From Bacteroidota bacterium (GTDB lineage Bacteria > Bacteroidota > Bacteroidia > Sphingobacteriales > Sphingobacteriaceae), in contig JAEYZM010000014.1 of NCBI GenBank assembly GCA_023427985.1, positions 96,005 through 160,004 of the forward strand: DNA of 64,000 nt, given 5' to 3'. A program made the position numbers and the translations under genes. The notes beneath the pieces were generated by a model. That model was not told where the DNA came from. It did no database searches and saw only the letters and a program-made list of their open reading frames with translations. Numbering within the stretch: the stretch's first letter is position 1; each line of letters opens with the position of its first letter. This document shows, piece after piece, positions 36,767 to 44,635 of the stretch.

Positions 36767-37506
36767 TTCTGTACAATTGAAAAAACACTAGTAGCATTTT
36801 GCTTAAACTGTAATTGCTTCAATGAATCTTCCATAATATAGCTATATCCATTATTCAAATCGATTTTATTGAAACCATCGAACCATTGGTCAACATTCAT
36901 TTGAACTTCTATTACTTGTGCCGATGTGTTGCTAACTGTTAAATCAATACCAAATTCGGCCTTATATTGGTTGGGTGTTCTACCTAAATGTATGGCATAT
37001 CCCGACAAACTATTATCACTTCGTTTAAAGACGCCTTCCATCATCATGAAATGATATCCAGCCCCTAAATTCACAGGCCATTCCATTGAATTGGTTTCTG
37101 AATTATTAGGCAAACCTTGCAATACATTTCTAGCACTATCAATCCCAAAAATAAAATGTAATTGGGTATATCTTCCTTCTGGAATATCAGTTAGCGTAAA
37201 AGTATTGTAAGTATCCGATTCAGCTGCATTGATTAGCTTATACATATCCACATCGTATAATGTACCATTATCACGCTCGATCATTAATTTTGAAATATAA
37301 TATTTCAAGCTTTTAACATTATACTCGTTTGAAGAACTATTAATATAATTTAATGTATTATCGTTTTGAATCGATATCAATTGATTTTTATAATATTGCT
37401 TGAATTCAATCTTTAAAGTATTTGAATTTCCAGCAACAATCGGTTCATCCTCCTCACATCCCAATAGAATGAACATCGACATAATAATTAGAATTTGTTT
37501 TTTCAT
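36763..37506 (-). CDS. MbnP-like copper-associated lipoprotein
   Basis: This 247-aa lipoprotein (lipobox LLGC, Cys17) carries the MbnP family pattern: 'LKIEFKQYYKNQ' start, 'YISKLMIERDNGTLYDVD', 'IPEGRYTQLHFIFGID', 'MEWPVNLGAGYHFMMMEG' and 'YAIHLG'. In methanotrophs MbnP is encoded with the di-haem enzyme MbnH and methanobactin genes; MbnH oxidises a tryptophan of MbnP to kynurenine, and the protein binds copper. The two tryptophans here are in the MEWPVN and DQWFDGF segments. It is translationally coupled to the di-haem gene. No methanobactin precursor or MbnBC is present, so the function is general metal handling at most, by inference. Confidence 0.8.
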   Translation of the reverse strand: MKKQILIIMSMFILLGCEEDEPIVAGNSNTLKIEFKQYYKNQLISIQNDNTLNYINSSSNEYNVKSLKYYISKLMIERDNGTLYDVDMYKLINAAESDTYNTFTLTDIPEGRYTQLHFIFGIDSARNVLQGLPNNSETNSMEWPVNLGAGYHFMMMEGVFKRSDNSLSGYAIHLGRTPNQYKAEFGIDLTVSNTSAQVIEVQMNVDQWFDGFNKIDLNNGYSYIMEDSLKQLQFKQNATSVFSIVQK

Positions 37507-37561
37507 CTCATTTTTACCTCTAAAATCGTACCAATAAACGTATCTATTTAAGAATATTGCG

Positions 37562-37569
37562 TAGGTTTG
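37562..37569 (+). promoter_or_regulatory. Candidate -7 box (TAGGTTTG) for the ABC exporter gene
   Basis: It matches TAnnTTTG and would start the transcript about 55 nt before the ATG. An 8-bp hairpin (37593-37611, loop CCA) then sits in the leader, about 20 nt before the start codon. No TTG occurs at the -33 position. Confidence 0.4.
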
Positions 37570-37631
37570 TATACTAATTTCAATAAAAACAAAAACTCAT
37601 CCAATGAGTTTAATCATAATTAAAATATTTT

Positions 37632-39446
37632 ATGGCTAGAGCACGACTGAATAGTGGAAATGCGGCTGAAACGGAACTTCCCAAAGCAAAAATCAACAAA
37701 CAATCATTCAAACAATTTCTTACCCTTGCAAATTACCTTAAACCGTATCGATTAAAATTCGGTATCGGTATCCTATTTTTAATTTTATCGAGTTTGTCTT
37801 CTTTGGCATTTCCTAAAGCAATGGGGATGTTGATCGATGCTGCAACTCTAGCAAAAGGCTTCTCGAACATCAATCAAATTGCATTAATCATTCTTGCAAT
37901 CCTTTTTGTTCAGTCAATATTCTCATTTTTCAGAGTCATCTGGTTCGTAGAAGTGGCTGAAAAGTCACTCGCCGATCTTAGAAAAGATACTTATTTCAAA
38001 CTTATAACACTTCCTATGAGCTTTTTCTCACAGAGAAGGGTGGGCGAATTGAACTCAAGGATTTCTGCAGATTTATCGCAGATTCAAGACAGTATTACTA
38101 CAACAATTGCAGAAATATTAAGGCAAATCATTGTATTTATTGGAGGTGTTATAGCCTTAAGTTTTGTATCAGCCAAACTTACTTTGATGATGTTGGGGGT
38201 ATTCCCAATTTTAGTAATTGTTGCTGTTGTTTTTGGAAGATACATACGTAAAATTTCAAAGAAAGCACAGGATCAATTGGCCGACTCTAACGTGATTGTA
38301 GAGGAAACCTTGCAGGGCATTAGCAATGTGAAAGCATTTGTGAATGAAGCCTACGAAAGCAATCGATATAGACTAGCCATGTCGAAAGTTGTAGACCTAG
38401 CACTAAAGGGTGCAAAATTCAGAGGTGCATTTGCATCATTCATTATTTTTTGTTTGTTCGGTGCAATTGTTACAGTGGTATGGTATGGCTCTAGTCTAGT
38501 ACAAGCAGGTGAAATTACCATTGGCGACCTAACATCATTTATTCTTTATTCTACTTTCGTAGGGGCTGCTATGGGTAGCTTTGCAGAACTGTATGCACAA
38601 TTACAGAAAACATTTGGTGCTACTGAACGTGTAATAGAATTATTGAATGAGAAAAACGAAGATATTAGCATTCATACCAAACAACAAGAAATAAAAACAA
38701 AGATCAATGGTAATGTAGAATTTAAAAACGTAGCATTCTCCTACCCTTCTCGTAAAGAAATTCAAGTTTTAAAAGATATTAACTTTAAAGCAAATGCTGG
38801 AGAAAGAATTGCTATTGTAGGACCAAGTGGTGCTGGGAAATCGACCTTAGCTTCATTGATTTTAAAATTCTACGATATAGACGCAGGACAAATCTTATTT
38901 GATAATAGAAGTACACAAGAATATTCATTATCCGATATCAGAAACCAAATAGCAATTGTTCCTCAAGATGTATTATTGTTTGGTGGAAGTATCAAAGAAA
39001 ATATTGCTTACGGTAAAATTACCGCAAGCGATGAAGAAATTGTAGAAGCAGCTAAAAAGGCTAATGCACATCAATTTATTTCAACCTTCCCCGAAGGATA
39101 CGATACTGTTGTTGGAGAACGCGGTGTGAAATTATCGGGTGGACAACGTCAACGAATAGCCATTGCTAGAGCCTTATTAAAAAATCCTAGTATTCTAATT
39201 CTAGATGAAGCAACGAGTAGCTTAGATTCTGAATCGGAACGACTTGTTCAAGAGGCCTTGGAAATCTTGATGAAAGACAGGACTTCTATTATTATAGCAC
39301 ATCGACTATCAACCATTCGAGAAGCAGATCAAATTTTGGTTATAGATCATGGCAAAGTAATGGAACAAGGAAATCATCAAAGTTTGATGCAAAACGAATC
39401 GGGATTATATAGATATTTAACACAATTACAAAGTCAAGATATTTAA
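37632..39446 (+). CDS. ABC exporter, fused permease and ATPase (MsbA-like)
   Basis: This 604-aa half-transporter works as a homodimer. A six-helix type 1 exporter domain occupies residues about 35-330. The ATPase domain follows, with Walker A 'VGPSGAGKST' near 396, Q-loop 'IVPQDVLLFGGSIKENIAYG', signature 'LSGGQRQR' near 500, Walker B 'ILILDEATSSLD' and the H-loop 'IIAHRLSTI'. The substrate is not readable; lipid A-core or lipid export (MsbA-like) or drug export are options. One base separates it from the downstream nuclease gene. Confidence 0.93.
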   Translation: MARARLNSGNAAETELPKAKINKQSFKQFLTLANYLKPYRLKFGIGILFLILSSLSSLAFPKAMGMLIDAATLAKGFSNINQIALIILAILFVQSIFSFFRVIWFVEVAEKSLADLRKDTYFKLITLPMSFFSQRRVGELNSRISADLSQIQDSITTTIAEILRQIIVFIGGVIALSFVSAKLTLMMLGVFPILVIVAVVFGRYIRKISKKAQDQLADSNVIVEETLQGISNVKAFVNEAYESNRYRLAMSKVVDLALKGAKFRGAFASFIIFCLFGAIVTVVWYGSSLVQAGEITIGDLTSFILYSTFVGAAMGSFAELYAQLQKTFGATERVIELLNEKNEDISIHTKQQEIKTKINGNVEFKNVAFSYPSRKEIQVLKDINFKANAGERIAIVGPSGAGKSTLASLILKFYDIDAGQILFDNRSTQEYSLSDIRNQIAIVPQDVLLFGGSIKENIAYGKITASDEEIVEAAKKANAHQFISTFPEGYDTVVGERGVKLSGGQRQRIAIARALLKNPSILILDEATSSLDSESERLVQEALEILMKDRTSIIIAHRLSTIREADQILVIDHGKVMEQGNHQSLMQNESGLYRYLTQLQSQDI

Positions 39447-39447
39447 A

Positions 39448-40851
39448 ATGAAGTTCATTAGTTGGGGAGCTGCGGAACAAGTCACTGGTAGTATGCATAT
39501 GTTAAGTTTAGACAATGGATATACCATTCTTATTGACTGTGGTCTTGATTATGACAATAACCGAAAAGCAATTGAAAACGATTATTTCCCTTTTGATATA
39601 AACGAGATTGATTTAATTGTTTTAACGCATGCACATATTGATCACAGTGGTAACCTTCCCACTATAGTAAAGCATGGTTATAGTGGTCAAATTATTAGTA
39701 CTGCTGCGACTAGAGACCTAGCAGAAGTTTTGATGTCGGATTCTGTAGAAGTATTCATGAGTAGAGTAGAAAAAGGCAGGAAAAACAAAAAGAATAAAAG
39801 GGCTTTCAAAGATGTACCAGAACGCCCATTGTATCTACATCGACATGTTGCAGAAACCGTAGATCGATTTGTAACTCTACCTTTTCATCAAGAATTTAAA
39901 ATATCGGAAAACCTAAGTATTGAATTAATTCCTAGCGGACATTTACTCGGTGCTGCATCTGTAATTATAAAAGTAAATGAATCGGGACAAAGGAAATCAA
40001 TTTGTTTTTCTGGAGATATTGGAAGAAGAAATTACCCAATATTATGTGATCCTGAATACCCAAAGGATATCGATTATTTAGTATGTGAATCGACATATGG
40101 AGGAAGATTACATTCAAAAGGGAAGACGATTGAAGAGGTCCTGATTGAACCTATTGAAGATACCTGTATCAAGCAAGCGGGTCGACTTATCATTCCAGCA
40201 TTTTCGATAGGTAGAACACAAGCATTGGTCTATGTTTTACACAAAATTTTCAATGATAAAAAATTAGCTCCTGTAAAAATTTTTGTTGATAGTCCATTAT
40301 CAATTGCAGGTACAGAAGTGTATAGAAAACATCATCAATTATTAAACGATGAAGCACAAAGTTTTTTCAAACAATTTGGAGATGAGTTTGAGTTTGAGGG
40401 ATTGAGATATGTTGAAACTTTAAAAGAAAGTAAACAGATTTCCAATTATTTTGAACCTTGTATCATCATTTCTTCTGCAGGTATGCTCGAAGGAGGGCGT
40501 ATACAAGATCATTTGTATTATAACATACAGAACTATTACGCCAACATACTTTTCATTGGCTTTTGCGCACCTGGTACTTTAGGTAGAAGATTACTCGACG
40601 GTGTTCCAGTAGTAAAAATCAACGGACGTGAATTATCGGTATTTGCTGGAATTAAACAAACCGACTTATTATCGGCACATGCAGATCACGAAGATTTGAT
40701 TAATTTTGTAAAATCGAACGACTCAAATAAATTGAAGAAAGTTTTCTTAGTGCATGGTGAACCTAAATCAATGCAAGCACTACAAACGAATTTAGAATTA
40801 ATGGGATACACAACAGAAATCGCTAAAAAATCAATTGCTTATCAACTATAA
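39448..40851 (+). CDS. MBL-fold beta-CASP RNA-specific nuclease
   Basis: This 467-aa protein has a metallo-beta-lactamase fold with the zinc motif HAHIDHSG near residue 61, 'SGDIGRRNYP' and 'CESTYGGRLH', a beta-CASP insert, and a C-terminal RMMBL motif ('LSAHADHEDLINFV', 'VFLVHGEPKSMQAL'). This matches the CPSF-73/YSH1-like bacterial family of RNA endo- or exonucleases. It lies one base downstream of the ABC exporter and is probably co-transcribed. The RNA target is unknown. Confidence 0.92.
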   Translation: MKFISWGAAEQVTGSMHMLSLDNGYTILIDCGLDYDNNRKAIENDYFPFDINEIDLIVLTHAHIDHSGNLPTIVKHGYSGQIISTAATRDLAEVLMSDSVEVFMSRVEKGRKNKKNKRAFKDVPERPLYLHRHVAETVDRFVTLPFHQEFKISENLSIELIPSGHLLGAASVIIKVNESGQRKSICFSGDIGRRNYPILCDPEYPKDIDYLVCESTYGGRLHSKGKTIEEVLIEPIEDTCIKQAGRLIIPAFSIGRTQALVYVLHKIFNDKKLAPVKIFVDSPLSIAGTEVYRKHHQLLNDEAQSFFKQFGDEFEFEGLRYVETLKESKQISNYFEPCIIISSAGMLEGGRIQDHLYYNIQNYYANILFIGFCAPGTLGRRLLDGVPVVKINGRELSVFAGIKQTDLLSAHADHEDLINFVKSNDSNKLKKVFLVHGEPKSMQALQTNLELMGYTTEIAKKSIAYQL

Positions 40852-40852
40852 A

Positions 40853-41248
40853 ATGAATTTAAAAAATTTCAAAAAGTATTACGAAATACCTGCAGATCCG
40901 GAACAAGTATATCTTGCATTAACCAATCCAACTACTATTCATTTATGGTCGGGCGCAGAGGCTGAAATGTCTACAAATCCAAATTCTGAATTTTCTCTTT
41001 GGGATGGCGATATTCTTGGTAAGAATTTGGAATTTATAGAAAATAAAAAAATAGTTCAGCAATGGTATTTCGACGGTGTTACAAATGACTCCATTGTTAC
41101 CATCAAACTACATGAAGGTAAAAAAACTGAAAGTACCTCTCTAGAATTAGTTCATACGAATATTCCCGAGGATGTTTACGACGAATTTATAGATGGATGG
41201 AACAATGCTTATTTTGGAGCATTGATAGATTTTTTCACAGAAGAATAA
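40853..41248 (+). CDS. START-like/SRPBCC (AHSA1-type) domain protein
   Basis: This 131-aa single-domain protein begins with 'KKYYEIPADPEQVYLALTNP', a typical opening of the SRPBCC/AHSA1 fold, followed by 'FSLWDGDILGKNLEFIENKK' and 'QQWYFDG'. The ATG at 40853 is 2 bp after the preceding stop; an in-frame ATG 18 bp upstream overlaps the nuclease gene and is less likely. The family includes Hsp90 activators and ligand-binding proteins. No ligand is evident. Confidence 0.85.
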   Translation: MNLKNFKKYYEIPADPEQVYLALTNPTTIHLWSGAEAEMSTNPNSEFSLWDGDILGKNLEFIENKKIVQQWYFDGVTNDSIVTIKLHEGKKTESTSLELVHTNIPEDVYDEFIDGWNNAYFGALIDFFTEE

Positions 41249-41254
41249 TCATCT

Positions 41255-42490
41255 TTAATCCACTTTATGAACCAAAAGTCCACAGTGTAATTTAGGTTCG
41301 AACCAAGTTGATTTTGGAGGCATTACTTCGAAAGCATTTGCCACCTCTATTAACTCTTGAATAGATGTTGGATATAAGAAAAATGCCAATTTCATTTCTC
41401 CTTTATCAATGCTTTTTAAAATTTCATCTATAGGAGTTAATCCACCAATAAATTTAATTCGTTTATCGCGTCTTGGATCTTGAATTCCTAAAAGTGGCTC
41501 CAATACTTTATTCTGAAGTATACTCACATCCAAATTATTAACAGGATTTGGATCTTGTAATAATGTCATAGGAATGCTTAATTCATACCATTCTGACTCA
41601 ATATACATAGTGAAAGTATGCGCATGTTCAGGCTTGCTTTGATTAATTTTCCTTAACCCAAAAACATTAGACAGTTCTAACAAAAAATCATTTTTACTCA
41701 AGCCATTTAAATCAGTTATTAATCGTTGGAATTCATATACCAATAATTGATCGAACGTGAAGTAAAGTGTGCTAAAATAATTATAATCTTCCTTGCCAGT
41801 ATGTCGTAAATTATTCTTCCTTCTTTGTATTCCAGCTAATGAAGCAGCTGCTGCACGATGGTGACCATCTGCAATGTAGGACGATTCCAAGGATTTGAAT
41901 TCCTGAACAATTAACTGAATCGTTTCTACATCGGCAATCCTCCATAATAAATGTCGTTGATCGTCTGCATTAAAATCAAACAGAGGCTCCGATTGTATAG
42001 TACGCTCTAGAATGCTATTGATGATTGGACTTCCACTATACGTTACGAGTACTGGATTGGAATCGATTCCCGTATTGTCGAGGTATTCAATCAAATCTTT
42101 TTCACGATCTGCTCTTGTATGTTCATGCTTTCTCAAAGTATTATCGAGGTAATCATCGATTGCAGTAACACACCATATTCCAGTTTGCCAATGGCCTTTG
42201 TTATAGGTTCGATAAACGTATATCGCTTCTTGTTCGTCTTGAATTAATACTTGTTCATCCAAGAATTCATCGAAATGTTCTTTAGCTTTTTTGAAAATTA
42301 TTTCTTCACGAGAACCACGTAAAAAAGGATTCTCGATAAGAGGTTCAATCGCATGTAAAAAAGAATATCGATTCGATTGAAGTATCGCTTTGGCTTCTTC
42401 TGTATAAAACTGATCGAAAGGTTTCGCAACAACTTGCAATACCTTTTCCTTTGCAGGAAGAATCCCTTTAAACGCTCTAATCTTAGGCAT
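41255..42490 (-). CDS. DUF1015 family protein
   Basis: This 411-aa protein matches DUF1015: 'MPKIRAFKGILPAKEKV', 'VAKPFDQFY', 'YVYRTYNKGHWQTGIWC', and the strongly conserved 'YIADGHHRAAAA', suggestive of an active-site loop. It lies 3 bp downstream of serA, and in many Bacteroidota it accompanies serine biosynthesis genes. A role in a serine-linked pathway is inferred from context. The biochemical function is unknown to me. Confidence 0.9.
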   Translation of the reverse strand: MPKIRAFKGILPAKEKVLQVVAKPFDQFYTEEAKAILQSNRYSFLHAIEPLIENPFLRGSREEIIFKKAKEHFDEFLDEQVLIQDEQEAIYVYRTYNKGHWQTGIWCVTAIDDYLDNTLRKHEHTRADREKDLIEYLDNTGIDSNPVLVTYSGSPIINSILERTIQSEPLFDFNADDQRHLLWRIADVETIQLIVQEFKSLESSYIADGHHRAAAASLAGIQRRKNNLRHTGKEDYNYFSTLYFTFDQLLVYEFQRLITDLNGLSKNDFLLELSNVFGLRKINQSKPEHAHTFTMYIESEWYELSIPMTLLQDPNPVNNLDVSILQNKVLEPLLGIQDPRRDKRIKFIGGLTPIDEILKSIDKGEMKLAFFLYPTSIQELIEVANAFEVMPPKSTWFEPKLHCGLLVHKVD

Positions 42491-42493
42491 GAA

Positions 42494-43444
42494 TTATTTC
42501 TTTAACTCTTGAATAATTCTTTGAGCCAATTCAACACCAATTCTTTCTTGCGCTTCATTCGTTGAAGCACCAATATGAGGACTCAAGGATATCTTTGAAT
42601 GACTTAAGATTAATGCCGATGGTGCGGGTTCATTATCGAAGACGTCTAATCCTGCAAACGCTAAATGATTTGAATTTAAAGCTTCAATTAAAGCTTGCTC
42701 GTCTACAACTCCCCCCCTAGCACAATTCACTAATGCACTGCCTTTTTTCATTAATGCTAATTCATCTTTACCAATCACTGCTTTTCCATCAATAGCAGGT
42801 ACGTGCAAAGTGATAAAGTCGGCCTGCTTTAATACCTCTTCCTTTGTAGAAACCTTCACCTTAAATTTAATCGATTGTCCATCTGCAAATTGCATTTCAG
42901 TCTCAGGATTAAATTCAAATAAATCGTAAGCCATCACCTGCATTCCTAAGCCATAAGCAATTTTTGCAGCTTCTCTGCCGATTCTCCCAAAGCCCAATAT
43001 ACCTAGAGTTTTACCTCTCAGTTCTATGCCTTTCGCATATGTTTTTTTCAAATCGTTGAAATCAGTATTCCCTTTAACAGGCATCGATCTATTCGCATCT
43101 TGCAGAAATCTTACACCAGAAAATAAGTGTGCAAATACCAATTCGGCAACCGATAACGAAGATGCAGCTGGTGTATTTACTACAGCGATTCCTTTTGACT
43201 GAGCATACTCTACGTCGATGTTATCCATTCCCACTCCACCTCTACCAATCAATTTAATATTGCTACAAACATCGATTAGTTCTTTTCGAATTTTTGTTGC
43301 CGATCGAACAGTAATTGCATCGTATTCGTTTAAACGATCTTTTAGTTGATCTTGTGGAATGTTTGTTGTATCTACCGTAAATCCTGCTTCCTCCAACATT
43401 TTCTTACCTACAGGATCTATACCATCGTTCGCTAATATTTTCAT
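42494..43444 (-). CDS. serA: D-3-phosphoglycerate dehydrogenase (short form)
   Basis: This 316-aa NAD-dependent dehydrogenase catalyses the first step of serine synthesis (3-phosphoglycerate to 3-phosphohydroxypyruvate). Signatures: 'GRGGVGMDNIDVEYA', the Rossmann loop 'LGILGFGRIGREAAKIAYGL', 'VNCARGGVVDEQALIEAL' and 'LSPHIGASTNEAQERI' with the catalytic histidine. It lacks the C-terminal ACT domain, so serine feedback through ACT is not expected. It lies between serC and DUF1015 in one minus-strand operon. No serB is nearby. Confidence 0.93.
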   Translation of the reverse strand: MKILANDGIDPVGKKMLEEAGFTVDTTNIPQDQLKDRLNEYDAITVRSATKIRKELIDVCSNIKLIGRGGVGMDNIDVEYAQSKGIAVVNTPAASSLSVAELVFAHLFSGVRFLQDANRSMPVKGNTDFNDLKKTYAKGIELRGKTLGILGFGRIGREAAKIAYGLGMQVMAYDLFEFNPETEMQFADGQSIKFKVKVSTKEEVLKQADFITLHVPAIDGKAVIGKDELALMKKGSALVNCARGGVVDEQALIEALNSNHLAFAGLDVFDNEPAPSALILSHSKISLSPHIGASTNEAQERIGVELAQRIIQELKK

Positions 43445-43504
43445 CGTTCTATAATCTTTATTTTCTTATCAAGCATTAATTTCTTTTTCCGCTCTATATG
43501 TAAT

Positions 43505-44572
43505 CTATCGCTTCGCCTCGAAATCTTTCATCACATCGACCAAAGCTTGAACACTTTCGATTGGTAATGCATTGTATAATGACGCACGGAATCCACCAAC
43601 ACTTCTATGCCCTTTTAAACCTATACATCCAGCAGCTTCAGCAGCTTTTAAGAATTCTTTTTCTAGACTCGAATCGTTCATTACAAAACAAATATTCATA
43701 TGCGACCTGTCTTCAACTGCGCAAGTTCCCTTGAATAAAGAATTTCTATCGATTTCATTGTATAACAATTCAGCCTTAGCATCATTTCTTCTTTGCATTT
43801 CTTTAACACCACCTTGTTTTTTCAACCAGCGTAAATTCAGCATCGACACATAAATTGCAAAGACTGGTGGAGTATTATACATAGAACCACCTTCAATGTG
43901 AATTCTATAATCGAGCATCGATGTGATTTTTCGATCTACTTTACCCAAAATCTCTTCGTTCACTATCACAACAGTGCTTCCTGCAGGACCAATATTTTTT
44001 TGCGCTCCTGCATAAATTAAATCGAAATCGGCAACATTAACTTCCTTACTCATTATATCCGATGACATATCGCATACCATTGGAACATTTGTTTTCGGAA
44101 AGTTTTTTATTTGTGTACCGTATATTGTATTGTTAGATGTACAGTGAAAATATTTTGAATCTTCAGGGATTACATAATCTTTTGGTATGAATGTATAGTT
44201 TGAATCTTTAGAACTTGCAACTACATTTACATTCCCAAATAATTTTGCTTCTTTAATAGCTTTATTTGCCCAAACCCCAGTATCTAAATATGCTGCTGTC
44301 TCATTCTCATTTAATAGGTTCATAGGTACCATTCCAAATTGCTGACTTGCTCCACCTTGAACAAAAATTACTTTGTACTTTTCAGGAACATTCAACAATT
44401 CCTTGATTAAAGCACAGGCTTCGTCGACCACTGCTTCAAATTCAGGAGTTCTGTGAGAAATTTCTAAGATTGATAATCCAGTGTTTCCCCATTTTAATAC
44501 AGCTTGTGATGCTTCTTGAAAAACTTCTTGGGGTAAGATGCAAGGACCTGCACCAAAATTGTGATGTTGCAT
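43505..44572 (-). CDS. serC: Phosphoserine aminotransferase
   Basis: This 355-aa PLP enzyme converts 3-phosphohydroxypyruvate to phosphoserine, and also serves pyridoxine synthesis. Class V aminotransferase features: '[18 protein letters not shown]', '[19 protein letters not shown]', and the PLP lysine in '[13 protein letters not shown]', plus '[20 protein letters not shown]'. Length is normal. It is first in the serC-serA-DUF1015 operon, with a full promoter directly upstream. Confidence 0.96.
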   Translation of the reverse strand: MQHHNFGAGPCILPQEVFQEASQAVLKWGNTGLSILEISHRTPEFEAVVDEACALIKELLNVPEKYKVIFVQGGASQQFGMVPMNLLNENETAAYLDTGVWANKAIKEAKLFGNVNVVASSKDSNYTFIPKDYVIPEDSKYFHCTSNNTIYGTQIKNFPKTNVPMVCDMSSDIMSKEVNVADFDLIYAGAQKNIGPAGSTVVIVNEEILGKVDRKITSMLDYRIHIEGGSMYNTPPVFAIYVSMLNLRWLKKQGGVKEMQRRNDAKAELLYNEIDRNSLFKGTCAVEDRSHMNICFVMNDSSLEKEFLKAAEAAGCIGLKGHRSVGGFRASLYNALPIESVQALVDVMKDFEAKR

Positions 44573-44592
44573 GCTTTGTGTTTTTTGTTACA

Positions 44593-44622
44593 CAAAGGTA
44601 ATGAATACTAATCCTCTTGCAA
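44593..44622 (-). promoter_or_regulatory. serC: Promoter of serC (TTG-N19-TACCTTTG)
   Basis: The minus strand has TTG at 44620-44622 and TACCTTTG at 44593-44600 with exactly 19 nt between. The predicted start is about 14 nt before the serC ATG. It lies within an imperfect hairpin (44587-44636) that also abuts the TonB-receptor stop. Confidence 0.8.
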
Positions 44623-44635
44623 GTATTCTTTGTAA

